From CAYJBH01 sp964369445 (GTDB lineage: Bacteria > Bacillota > Clostridia > Oscillospirales > Ruminococcaceae): a DNA stretch of 41,691 nt. The position numbers and the translations under genes were made by a program. Shown one piece after another: positions 31,791-39,978 of the stretch (within the stretch, counting starts at the first letter, position 1; every line of letters begins with the position of its first letter). Location: NCBI GenBank assembly GCA_964369445.1, contig CAYJFU010000010.1:1-41691 (forward strand), read 5' to 3'. Under the pieces are notes generated by a model, which saw nothing but the letters and a program-made list of their open reading frames with translations, made no database searches and was not told the origin of the DNA.

Positions 31791-32870
31791 GTAAAGAGCT
31801 TTTTCCAGAATCGCAAACACCGCCGTATGTTAATCATAACGGCGGTGCTTGTGCTTTTTTGTGTGTTGCTCAACCTGTTGAGTGCGAGTACGGCAGCGGT
31901 GGACTTTTTTGTGCAGTATATCACAAACCCATATAAAAAGGTTGTCGGAACGCTGACATCCTTTGTGCCGTTTTCTGTTGCCGAGTGGGTTTATATCGCT
32001 GCCGGTGTCTACTTTGTGGCTCTTATTATTTTTTCAATTGTTTCGGTCATAAAGCACAAATCGATCGCAATGTTTCTGCACCGCCTGCTTGGGATTGTCG
32101 CGTCGGTGCTTGCCGTTTACGGTGGCATAACGCTACTTTGGGGCATAAATTATTACGCTACAAGTCCGCTGTCGCATATGGATGTCGTGGCAGAGCCGGT
32201 GTCGGTGGAGCAACTTTACGACACAACTGTCTACTTTGCACAGCGCCTTAACGAGACAGCGAACAGCGTCCCCCGTGACGAAAACGGTCTGTTTGACGTG
32301 CCTAAACAGGATCTATTTGTACAGAGCGCCACACTTTATCAGCCGACACAGCAGATGTATCCTTACCTTGAATGGCCGGACATTCCGGCAAAACAGATGG
32401 CTTTTTCATGGTTTATGAGCGAAATAAATTACACCGNNNNNNNNNNNNNNNCAAAGGTCAACGACGACATGCCCGGCAGTCTCATGCCGGCGACGATAGC
32501 GCACGAACTTGCACACCTGCGCGGGGTTGCGCCGGAACAGGACTGCAACTTTTTGGCGGTGCGCGCCTGTGAGCTGAGCGGTATACCGTCCTACACGTAT
32601 TCGGGGTGGCTTTTTGGATTTGTGTACCTGTCCAACGCGCTTTTTACAGCGGATTATGATTTGTATACCGAAGTGATGCAGTCGGTGCCGGAGGAGGCAC
32701 TTATCGACCTTGCCTACAACAGCTATTATTGGCAGCAATACGAAAGCCCTGCCGCAGAGGTTGCCAATACCGTCTACGAGGGCTTTTTACAGAGTTATGA
32801 TCAGGATGACGGGCTTAAAAGTTACGGGCGCGTTGTCGACCTGCTTGTTGCGTTTTACGGGGAAATATAG
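31734..32870 (+). CDS. DUF3810 membrane metallopeptidase-like protein, interrupted by N gap
   Basis: This is about 370 residues as drawn. Three hydrophobic helices lie in the N-terminal third (LIITAVLVLFCVLLNLL; VYIAAGVYFVALIIFSIVSV; LGIVASVLAVYGGITLLWGI), followed by an extracytoplasmic domain with a zinc-type motif HELAHLRG and PEQDCNFLAVRACELSG. This matches DUF3810, whose substrate is unknown. The 15-N gap keeps the frame and falls just before the HExxH region, so some conserved residues may be missing. The start is uncertain: ATG 31734 lies inside repeat copy B, and GTG 31761 behind GGAAGG is an alternative. It lies past the lacZ-galM operon. Confidence 0.8.
   Translation: MRNFCPEGVVVFKLNNYNRVKSFFQNRKHRRMLIITAVLVLFCVLLNLLSASTAAVDFFVQYITNPYKKVVGTLTSFVPFSVAEWVYIAAGVYFVALIIFSIVSVIKHKSIAMFLHRLLGIVASVLAVYGGITLLWGINYYATSPLSHMDVVAEPVSVEQLYDTTVYFAQRLNETANSVPRDENGLFDVPKQDLFVQSATLYQPTQQMYPYLEWPDIPAKQMAFSWFMSEINYTXXXXXXKVNDDMPGSLMPATIAHELAHLRGVAPEQDCNFLAVRACELSGIPSYTYSGWLFGFVYLSNALFTADYDLYTEVMQSVPEEALIDLAYNSYYWQQYESPAAEVANTVYEGFLQSYDQDDGLKSYGRVVDLLVAFYGEI
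32437..32451. other. Assembly gap of 15 N in the DUF3810 gene
   Basis: The gap keeps the frame. It lies about 20 residues before HELAH. Confidence 0.95.
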
Positions 32871-32939
32871 TCCATCCGCTTAAAGCAATACAGGATTGTC
32901 AGATGATAATTCGACTGTTAAGGGTGGTGGATACATCAC

Positions 32940-33190
32940 TGCTCGCCGTCCCTTTAACAATCCACCGGATTGTTAATTTTTCCCGTAGCAATACCTTACT
33001 TTATCTTTGCTTTACCTATTTATTATCGAAAAACACTGTCAAAACCGCAAATCTGCTAGGCTTTAAGTCTGTGCAAGCCGATACCAAAAGATCAACCTCA
33101 GTTATCTTTATGTATTCCGATTGACCTGTGCAAAGGTATCCGAATTTATGTCAACAAGACGTGTTAGTTTTCAAACTGAATGACTATGTG
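32940..33190 (+). repeat. Degenerate dispersed repeat, copy C (interrupted)
   Basis: The left part has CCCTTTAACA, the mini-hairpin AACAATCC-ACC-GGATTGTT (32956-32974) and TAATTTTTCCCGTAGCAA. The right part, GAATTTATGTC and TTAGTTTTCAAACTGAATGACTATG (33142-33188), matches the right end of copies A and B but lies about 100 bp further away. The rest of 32871-33300 shows nothing else. Confidence 0.6.
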
Positions 33191-33300
33191 GTGGGAGAAC
33201 TGCTTGAACATTTGGCATTAGATATACGCATATGCCTTGATCGCACTAATGTTTATTGTTTACTTAAGGGGTTATCGCACTAAAGATATTTTGTTACACT

Positions 33301-33339
33301 TTAATTGTTGCCCCCGCCTCCGGCGGGGGCAACAATTAA
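33301..33339. terminator. Bidirectional terminator between DUF3810 gene and rsmG
   Basis: TTAATTGTTGCCCCCGCC (33301-33318) pairs perfectly over 18 bp with 33322-33339 across the loop TCC. The outer A/T arms can serve as U tract on either strand. It lies between convergent genes. Confidence 0.8.
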
Positions 33340-33420
33340 AAGGACATTATTTCTTTGTGTAAACTGACAATGATTTCCACAAATGTGACACCCCCCTAAT
33401 TAACTATTTAAGTATTTTTG

Positions 33421-34119
33421 CTAACCCAGTGGCGCTTTGGAAATTCTTCCACCGTTGCGCGGATACTCTTTGGGGGTTTTGCTCACCTTTTCATAGACAA
33501 ACAGTGCGCGCTCATCGCCGCGCGGCAGTGTGTACTGCACCGTTTTGCCGGCATCAGCGCCAAGTATCTTTGCGGCGCGCCGTCCGTCCGCCGTGCTCTC
33601 GGTGGTGCCTTTCATCGCCAGCACGTGACCGCCCGTTTTGCACAGCGGCAGGCAGTATTCCAATAGTGTTGGCAATGCCGCCACCGCCCTCGCTGTCACG
33701 GTGTCAAAGCTCTCGCGATACTGTGGGTTGTGCGCTATGTCTTCAGCGCGTCCGTTTAGGACAGTTATGTTGCTCAACTGTAACTCTTTGGCGACTTCGC
33801 TCAAAAACACACAGCGCTTGCCCGTCGGTTCCAACAACGTCACCTGTAACTCGGGGCGCGCTATCGCCGCCACAAGCCCCGGAAAACCTGCACCGCTTCC
33901 CACATCGCACACTTTCCCTGTCATTCGCTCGTCATACACAACCGTTAAGCAGTCGATAAAGTGCTTGTCCTCGATATCCTCCGTGTCAAGTATGCGCGTG
34001 AGATTTATTTTTTTGTTGTACTCTATCATCAGCGCCGAATAGCGCAGAAGTGCATCAAAGCAGTGGTTTACGGTAAACCCACTGCACAGAGCTTTATTTA
34101 AAAACCGTGTCCTGTCCAT
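33421..34119 (-). CDS. rsmG: 16S rRNA (guanine-527-N7) methyltransferase RsmG
   Basis: This is a 232-residue protein of family length. The start at ATG 34119 follows the GH25 stop by one base; a longer frame to 34281 would overlap the lysozyme gene and begins with low-complexity sequence. RsmG signatures are YNKKINLTRI, DIEDKHFIDCL, the SAM-binding VCDVGSGAGFPGLV, LLEPTGKRCVFL and VTARAVAALPTLLEY. It methylates G527 of 16S rRNA near the decoding site. In many Firmicutes rsmG sits with mnmG/mnmE; here it is instead behind a lysozyme gene. Confidence 0.95.
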   Translation of the reverse strand: MDRTRFLNKALCSGFTVNHCFDALLRYSALMIEYNKKINLTRILDTEDIEDKHFIDCLTVVYDERMTGKVCDVGSGAGFPGLVAAIARPELQVTLLEPTGKRCVFLSEVAKELQLSNITVLNGRAEDIAHNPQYRESFDTVTARAVAALPTLLEYCLPLCKTGGHVLAMKGTTESTADGRRAAKILGADAGKTVQYTLPRGDERALFVYEKVSKTPKEYPRNGGRISKAPLG

Positions 34120-34120
34120 T

Positions 34121-36214
34121 CTAAATGCCCAGGTAGCTGTAGTTTTTGTCGCAGTTGCCCGGCACGCCCGGCACGCTACCCTGACTTGTGTACTGCCACA
34201 TGTCGTAGCGGTAGGGGAAGTCCGTTTGGTCGGTGTAGTGCGCAAGCCATATGCGGTTGTGTGAGATGGCGTGATAGTCAAGGTTGCTCAAAAACCACGA
34301 TTTGCTCGCGTAGACCATCGGCGTTTTGCCGCCGGCGCGTACCGTGTCGCAAAATGCGTTGGTTATCTGTGTGCGCAACGAGGCACTTATGTTGTTGGCG
34401 CGGCCTCCGCTCTGGTACTCGGTGTCAAAGGTTATACCGTATTTTAGGTTGTAGCCTTGCGTGAGCTGTAGCGCGAAACTTGCCTCCTCAACAGCCTCCT
34501 GTACCGTGATCGCCTGTGTAAAGAAGTAGACGCCGACGTCAAGCCCTGCCGCTATCGCACCGTTTATGTGCGAGCGGTAATACGGGTCCTCCACCAGTGC
34601 TCCTGTCGAGTAGCCGCGGTAGCCGGCACGTATGATTACATAGTCGATACCGCTGTTTTTTACTGCGTTCCAGTCGACATTGGGTTGCCATTTTGACACG
34701 TCAATGCCATCAACGGTGCTGTCAAGTGCGCCGTTTGCGTTAAAGTAGTAGTTTACGCCACCGATAGTAACATAGCCGGTGACCTTGTTACCATTTTCAT
34801 CAAAATAGAACTGTTGGCCGTCAATTGTGTGCCAGCCTATGTATTTTTGCCCGACCTCGGTTTTGACAACCTCCGCCACTACATATGGTAAAAATTGTGG
34901 AAATATCACCCCTGCACCGTCAAAAATCTGCACCGGTTCAACCGCCGGGGTTGGGGTTGAGCTAGATTCCGGAACTACCGTACTGCTTGAGTCCGGTGGT
35001 GTGGTACTGCTTGACGACGGTGCGCTTGAGCTGCTGGACGGTGCGCTACTTGACGATGTTGTGCTTTCCGGCGAGGAGCTACTTGGTGGCGGGGTGCTCG
35101 ACGAGGTGCTACTGTCCGACGAGGGTGTACTGTCCGTTGGTGGAGTACTCTCCGATGATGGTGTGCTGTCGGTTGCAGGTGTTGTTTGGGAACTGTCAGT
35201 TGTTAACGAAGTCGTGCCATCGGTTAACAACTGCAACGCACCTGCAAGTCCAAAAGACGACAGCGGCTGGAGCGTACCTGCCGGCAGTTTGTTAAGACCT
35301 GTGATAATGCCGTTTTCGTCGACGACAAATATGTACTCAACGCCCTCATGTGTAAATCCGTTAACGTAACTGGGCGCTACTTTATAGACAGTTTTTTCCT
35401 CATAAACCGGCTCTATCGTGTTTTGAGGGGCTTCCGGCACGGGTTCGGGTGCCGGCTCCGGCGCGGCAGGGGTGGTGTCCGGTTGTGGTGTCGGGTTCAT
35501 CTCGGCATCCTCTTTGGACACCTCTATCTCACTTTCGTCTTTAATCTTGTCCTTGAGGTCTTCTTCCGTTAAAGGCTCTATAACCGCATTTGGTTTTAAA
35601 TCTATAACCTGCGGTGCAAGGGTCGGATAGTTTGCATCGGGGTGCAGTGTTACGATGTAGCGCCCCTCTTTTTCCAGCTCGGTGACCTCAAAACTGCCTG
35701 TACCCTCTATGTCATACTGCTCGCTTTCACCATCGGGGTCGGTTAAGGTAAATGTAAAGTCAACACCCTCTACTAAGGCGCCCTCGGCATCGACAACCCT
35801 GACTTCCAATATATCAAAAGCCGATGCAACGGAAAGCGCAATGGCACCTTGGTCGGTGTTTGTCATGTCGGTCAGCGAAAGCGGCTCGTAATATATCATT
35901 GGGGTTGCGCCGAGCGGCTCTATCGTCTGTGGCGGTTGTGGTGCAAGAGTCGTAACGGACGGCAATGTGGTTTGCTGACCCAAAAACAGGTATGCGAGAT
36001 ACACACCGCCGGCAATCGCCAGTGCACACAGCACCGAAATCAGTATTATAATCGGTACTTTGGCACGGTTTTTAGGTTTAACCGCTGTCTGTGCATCGGC
36101 GACGATAAACTTTGCCCCGTGTGCCGCCGAGCGGTGTTTTGCTCTTCTTTTGTCGTGTGCGCCACTGCGGTAGGCGGCGCGGTAATTGTTGCGTTTTCTA
36201 TTAAAAAACAACAT
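34121..36214 (-). CDS. Membrane-anchored GH25 lysozyme with cell-wall-binding repeats
   Basis: This is about 697 residues. A very basic cytoplasmic N-terminus (about 50 residues rich in Arg, Lys, His) precedes one transmembrane helix (VPIIILISVLCALAIAGGVYLAYLFL), so the protein is type II. Next are an SpaA/Cna-like beta segment (VVDAEGALVEGVDFTFTLTDPDG), a Glu/Pro linker, and a Ser/Thr/Pro tract of about 100 residues. Two short cell-wall-binding repeats (IGWHTIDGQQFYFDENGN; GYVTIGGVNYYFNANGAL) lead to the GH25 domain (DGIDVSKWQPNVDW, ITFDTEY, ARANNI-like GRANNI). GH25 enzymes cut peptidoglycan. The start ATG 36214 lies only two bases from GGAGG; TTG 36211 has better spacing. It has its own promoter and rsmG follows after one base. 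Confidence 0.88.
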   Translation of the reverse strand: MLFFNRKRNNYRAAYRSGAHDKRRAKHRSAAHGAKFIVADAQTAVKPKNRAKVPIIILISVLCALAIAGGVYLAYLFLGQQTTLPSVTTLAPQPPQTIEPLGATPMIYYEPLSLTDMTNTDQGAIALSVASAFDILEVRVVDAEGALVEGVDFTFTLTDPDGESEQYDIEGTGSFEVTELEKEGRYIVTLHPDANYPTLAPQVIDLKPNAVIEPLTEEDLKDKIKDESEIEVSKEDAEMNPTPQPDTTPAAPEPAPEPVPEAPQNTIEPVYEEKTVYKVAPSYVNGFTHEGVEYIFVVDENGIITGLNKLPAGTLQPLSSFGLAGALQLLTDGTTSLTTDSSQTTPATDSTPSSESTPPTDSTPSSDSSTSSSTPPPSSSSPESTTSSSSAPSSSSSAPSSSSTTPPDSSSTVVPESSSTPTPAVEPVQIFDGAGVIFPQFLPYVVAEVVKTEVGQKYIGWHTIDGQQFYFDENGNKVTGYVTIGGVNYYFNANGALDSTVDGIDVSKWQPNVDWNAVKNSGIDYVIIRAGYRGYSTGALVEDPYYRSHINGAIAAGLDVGVYFFTQAITVQEAVEEASFALQLTQGYNLKYGITFDTEYQSGGRANNISASLRTQITNAFCDTVRAGGKTPMVYASKSWFLSNLDYHAISHNRIWLAHYTDQTDFPYRYDMWQYTSQGSVPGVPGNCDKNYSYLGI

Positions 36215-36359
36215 AACCTCCAAAATTGCAATATATTTAAAAAAGATGGGTATGGCTTTATTTTTTTATGTCCACTTGCGCAGTGGTTTAATACGCCTTA
36301 AATTGTTCAATTTGACTTTATTTCCACAGCCCGGAACACATAAGCATATATTCTACTAT

Positions 36360-36388
36360 ATTATACAATAATCTTTTTAAAAAGTCAA
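36360..36388 (-). promoter_or_regulatory. Promoter of GH25 lysozyme-rsmG
   Basis: On the minus strand TTGACT (36388-36383), a 17-base spacer and TATAAT (36365-36360) lie about 145 bp upstream of the lysozyme start, leaving a long leader. Confidence 0.8.
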
Positions 36389-36524
36389 ATATTTACATCA
36401 TTATCGCTAAGTCAACTATTTAGTCCACTCCCCATTGTTGTACACAGAAATCCATTGGGTTTGTTTATATCGCAAAATGGGAGAAGCAAAGCCCCTCCCG
36501 TGCAAATTATGCTTCATTTTATGT

Positions 36525-36579
36525 GGGTGCATATGAGTTGTTGTTGATAGATTTGTTGCGGGATCAACCGCGTGCACCC
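36525..36579 (-). terminator. Possible terminator of MFS gene
   Basis: GGGTGCA (36525-36531) and TGCACCC (36573-36579) pair around an inner GTTGAT/ATCAAC stem, just past the MFS stop. There is no clear U tract, so the call is weak. No gene is seen in 36389-36524. Confidence 0.4.
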
Positions 36580-36584
36580 CATCG

Positions 36585-37937
36585 TCATCTCCTAAACCGT
36601 GGACGTTTAAATCTAATATCCACCGAGCCGATAAACTCCCTATAGACTTTAAAGGTCGGGCGTTGCCCTTTTGGAATGAGTTTGAAGTATATAAGCACCG
36701 CCATTGCTACCGCGACGGATTTTCCTATAATAATGATGACCTGCTGACCGTTCAAAGTGAACAGTCCGCCAACAGCGTCGACAGTTTCGGCGACAAAACC
36801 GCCAAGCAGTGAAAAGAAAAAGCCTGCCACACCTGATACACCACCGATAAGACCCATGTGGAGCACCTTGTTTTCGCCTCCGAGGTTGTCGTATTGGACG
36901 TTAAATAGCGCAACGCCAATAATCGCCCACGCAACAGAACTTGTCAAATGGTGCAACACAACCACAACAGCGCCGTTTTGTGGTGTTGCGATAAGCCAAT
37001 AAAAAACACAACTTGCGTAGATGAGTGCGGCGGTAAACATGGCTACCTCAAAGTTAGTGCGGCTGATAAAACGGTGCCACACGACGGTCAGCAGTATTTT
37101 TTGCACGCTTGTGACAACAGTGATTATGCCCAAAAGTGAGTAGTTAACCTGTAGGTGCTCAATTATGTAAATGGAGTTGTGAGGTATCCAAAACTGCGCC
37201 GCAAACTGCCACATACACATCATAAGCAGTACAAGCCGCGTTGAGCGGTTATTAAACGCGCCAAAGAGTGCTTTAAGGCGCACACCCTCTTTTTTCAGCG
37301 GTGGCATGGACAACTTTAAAAGCCAATGCGCATTGAATGTGGTAATGGAGATCAGTATGCCTCCAATAACGGCAAAACCGTAGCGCTCGGTCTGCGGCGT
37401 GGCAAAGTAGTCAAGCAGTGCCGAGCCAAGCAGTGACACAACAGCAAGCGAGCCAAGCCCCACGCGTTCACGCAGGGTAAAAAAGGAGTTGCGCTCTCTT
37501 GGTGGTGTCACAACCATCAGCCAGTTGTTCATGGCAGGCGTTATCATTGCAAGCATGATATGCCCAAATGTATATACTGTCACCGTTGTAACCATCGCGG
37601 CCGGACCGGTCCCGAGTACAAGCGGTACAAAAAACACAAGGGCAAGACATAGCTTTCCTGTTATCGAACCTAGGATTAAAAATCGACGCTCATTTTTTAT
37701 TTTCGCAATAACAAAAGGCCCCACAATCTGAAACAGCGCGCCCAAAACAGGAATAGCGAGCACAATGCCGTTTGAGGTTGTGGAGAACCCAAGTAACTGC
37801 AATAAACCGGCGAGATAAACACCGGCACAGATGTTAAGCGCTGTAAAAGTGCCAAGCTGCTCGGCGAGGAAACCTTTTTTAGTCAGCTGTTGCTGTGCTT
37901 CCTCGGCGCTCGGCGCGATTTTGTTTGCTTTAAACAT
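36585..37937 (-). CDS. Major facilitator superfamily permease
   Basis: This is about 450 residues with roughly 12 hydrophobic segments, including FTALNICAGVYLAGLLQLLG, GIVLAIPVLGALFQIVGPFVI, LCLALVFFVPLVLG, FAVIGGILISI and SVAWAIIGVALFNVQYDNLGG. The cytoplasmic loop VTPPRERNSFFTLRERVG resembles a loop of MFS transporters often found in Clostridia. The start was set at ATG 37937 just after the DegV stop. The substrate is unknown. It lies nine bases from the upstream DegV gene, so the two are cotranscribed, which hints at a lipid- or envelope-linked role. Confidence 0.85.
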   Translation of the reverse strand: MFKANKIAPSAEEAQQQLTKKGFLAEQLGTFTALNICAGVYLAGLLQLLGFSTTSNGIVLAIPVLGALFQIVGPFVIAKIKNERRFLILGSITGKLCLALVFFVPLVLGTGPAAMVTTVTVYTFGHIMLAMITPAMNNWLMVVTPPRERNSFFTLRERVGLGSLAVVSLLGSALLDYFATPQTERYGFAVIGGILISITTFNAHWLLKLSMPPLKKEGVRLKALFGAFNNRSTRLVLLMMCMWQFAAQFWIPHNSIYIIEHLQVNYSLLGIITVVTSVQKILLTVVWHRFISRTNFEVAMFTAALIYASCVFYWLIATPQNGAVVVVLHHLTSSVAWAIIGVALFNVQYDNLGGENKVLHMGLIGGVSGVAGFFFSLLGGFVAETVDAVGGLFTLNGQQVIIIIGKSVAVAMAVLIYFKLIPKGQRPTFKVYREFIGSVDIRFKRPRFRR

Positions 37938-37945
37938 ATCACTCT

Positions 37946-38797
37946 TTAAAATGAAAGTATAAGACCGCCTTTGTTTGCATAAAACGAGCAAAGCCCTCTT
38001 GTATCTGATATCTTGACGCTTGTCACGTTTTTATAGGTTTGCATTATCAATGTTTTCATCTGCTCGGCGCCCTTTTCGTTAAGGCAATGACTTATTATAA
38101 CCTTTGCGTCGGGCAGGTCGGGGAACTCCGGCTTGATTTTTTCCATCTGCTTTACCATACGCTCGATTGCGCCAACCTCGCCGCGAACCTTGTCGATAAC
38201 CTTTATCTCGCCATTTAAACCGCGCGCTATCGCACGTATGCCCAGTGCCGAAACCGCAACGCCGACAAGCTTGTTCATGCGTCCCGTCTTGACAAGCGTG
38301 TCAAAGTTGGACAGCGAAAAAAGCAAGCGTTGTTTGTTGAGAAACTCGGTGGTTTTTTGCATTATTGTATCTATTGGCAGTGCCTGTGCTATCAGTTTAG
38401 TGAGGTTGTCAACGGTGAGCGACAAAGTCCCTGCTGTCAACTGGCTGTCAAACACAATTACCTTTTTACCGGGTTGCTCCGTCATGACGAGGTCGGCGGC
38501 CTGCACCGCACTGTTATAAGTGCCGGACAGCTTGGAGGACAAGCAAACCGCAAAGGTGACATCGGCGCGGCTGAATACATCTGCCCAGTCCTGTACTGAC
38601 GGACAAGAAGAGTTTGTTTTTCCCTTCGTCTGTGAAAGGTGTTGTAGCATCTTCTCGGTGTTCATCGTCTCGTCGTCGACATAGGTTGTACCGTCAACGT
38701 TGATGGTCAGCGGCACCACCGCAAACTCAACCCCCGGTATCTTTATGCTGTCGTTGACAAGATCGGAGGAACTGTCGACTGCTATCTGGATTTTCAT
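37946..38797 (-). CDS. DegV family fatty-acid-binding protein (second copy)
   Basis: This is a 283-residue protein. It begins KIQIAVDSSSDLVND and has TNSSCPSVQDWADVF, VCLSSKLSGTYNSAVQAADLV and VFDSQLTAGTLSL, the DegV/FakB fatty-acid site, then LKTGRMNKL-like LVKTGRMNKLVGVAVSALGI. It differs clearly from the DegV at 2826-3665, so the two probably bind different acyl chains. AAGGGC lies upstream. It is first in an operon with an MFS permease. Confidence 0.9.
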   Translation of the reverse strand: MKIQIAVDSSSDLVNDSIKIPGVEFAVVPLTINVDGTTYVDDETMNTEKMLQHLSQTKGKTNSSCPSVQDWADVFSRADVTFAVCLSSKLSGTYNSAVQAADLVMTEQPGKKVIVFDSQLTAGTLSLTVDNLTKLIAQALPIDTIMQKTTEFLNKQRLLFSLSNFDTLVKTGRMNKLVGVAVSALGIRAIARGLNGEIKVIDKVRGEVGAIERMVKQMEKIKPEFPDLPDAKVIISHCLNEKGAEQMKTLIMQTYKNVTSVKISDTRGLCSFYANKGGLILSF

Positions 38798-39291
38798 GTT
38801 ACTGCCCTTTCACGTTTGAAGTTTTACTATTCTTAATAATTGCTTTTTGTATTGCTATGCTTTGTTTAATTATAAAACTACTTTGTGAAATTAATATGTT
38901 TCAAATTCACAAGGGAAGTGGACACAGAAAGTTGATTTAACGGTTACTTGTGTTTTTTATTTCTCTACTGATGGCGGGGGACAAAAAAGGTAAAAAGTCA
39001 AATTAACGCTATCTGCACCTTTAGTAAATATCTTATCGGCAGGACAGGGGAGATACGCTGATTGCAAAACAAAACCGCACAAACAAGTGATAGTGTCACC
39101 GCACTTTTTGTACATTAGACAGCACCACAACAATTGTGCGGAATAAAATTAAATTTTACTTATCAGGCAACTTGTAGTAGGCGAAGATTTTTATCGTTTA
39201 CTTGCCCCGCTGACAGCGGGGAAGTAAACGGTAATGTTGCCCCTAAGTTATTGGTATTGATTATATTAGCCATAGGAAAGCAATGCAGGCA
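38798..39291. other. Intergenic region between V-ATPase and DegV genes
   Basis: No gene is supported. The only clear structure is the hairpin at 39195-39230. A TATAAT on the minus strand near 38872 could be the DegV -10 box, but its -35 is poor. Confidence 0.5.
39195..39230 (-). terminator. Hairpin past V-ATPase operon
   Basis: CGTTTACTTGCCCCGC (39195-39210) pairs with GCGGGGAAGTAAACG (39216-39230) with one bulged base and loop TGACA. It lies about 60 bp past the end of the subunit D gene and belongs to the same hairpin family as 6255 and 24601. Confidence 0.65.
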
Positions 39292-39969
39292 CTAGGATGC
39301 CATTTCCTCACGGCGGCGGCGTGCTTTTTCCATAGCCTCTTCGACCATCATGTCCTTGACCTTCATCAGACGCGTCAAGTTTCCGCGCTCGTTTTCGTCC
39401 AGCTTCATCGTGATGTAGCGTATCGTCTCGATGTAGCGCGGTATCGTCACGTACTCAAGTGCGTTGACGCGACGGCGTGTCTTTTCAATCTCGATGGAAA
39501 GTAGCTCTACCGCCTTTTCAATCTCGGCAAGCTCAATCATGTCCACCATCGTCTCGGACAGTGACAGCACAGCATCGTCAAGTTCACCCGAGGTGTTGGC
39601 AAACGCATACGGGTAAATTTCGCCCGGCTTGTCGCTCTTTGCCTTTGTCTCGAACAGCGGCACGTTGACGGACATTATGTTGCGGTAGGACACCGCTACC
39701 GACACGCTCTGCTTTGGGTACAAAAGCGCCTGTTCCAAACTCTCGCTGCTCATGTTGCCGGAGGCGGCGGCAAAGCCGGCAGAGGCGGCTTCAAGCGATG
39801 CCTCCACCTTGCTGCGCAGTTCTTTATTTTTGCGCACAATCTCTAAAAATTGTTTCATCAGCTCGTCGCGCTTGTCCTTTAACAGCTTGTGACCGCGCGT
39901 TGCGGTCTTTAGGCTGTTTTTCAAGCGCGAAAGCTCCATTCTCGTTGGGTTTACATTAAGTCGTGCCAC
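39292..39969 (-). CDS. ntpD: V-type ATP synthase subunit D
   Basis: This is a 225-residue protein of usual length for the central stalk subunit. It begins RLNVNPTRMELSRLKNSLKTATRGHKLLKDKRDELMK, the family signature, continues as long heptad-rich helices, and ends in a second helix (YVTIPRYIETIRYITMKLDENERGNL). It rotates inside the A3B3 head and links it to the membrane ring. The start codon is GTG, chosen because AAGGAG lies five bases upstream. It is nine bases after subunit B. Confidence 0.96.
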   Translation of the reverse strand: MARLNVNPTRMELSRLKNSLKTATRGHKLLKDKRDELMKQFLEIVRKNKELRSKVEASLEAASAGFAAASGNMSSESLEQALLYPKQSVSVAVSYRNIMSVNVPLFETKAKSDKPGEIYPYAFANTSGELDDAVLSLSETMVDMIELAEIEKAVELLSIEIEKTRRRVNALEYVTIPRYIETIRYITMKLDENERGNLTRLMKVKDMMVEEAMEKARRRREEMAS

Positions 39970-39978
39970 GGCAACTCC

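Noticed and set aside
33421..34281. Longer RsmG starting at 34281
   Set aside because: The extra 54 residues are Thr/Ala/Arg low-complexity sequence read out of frame through the end of the GH25 lysozyme gene.
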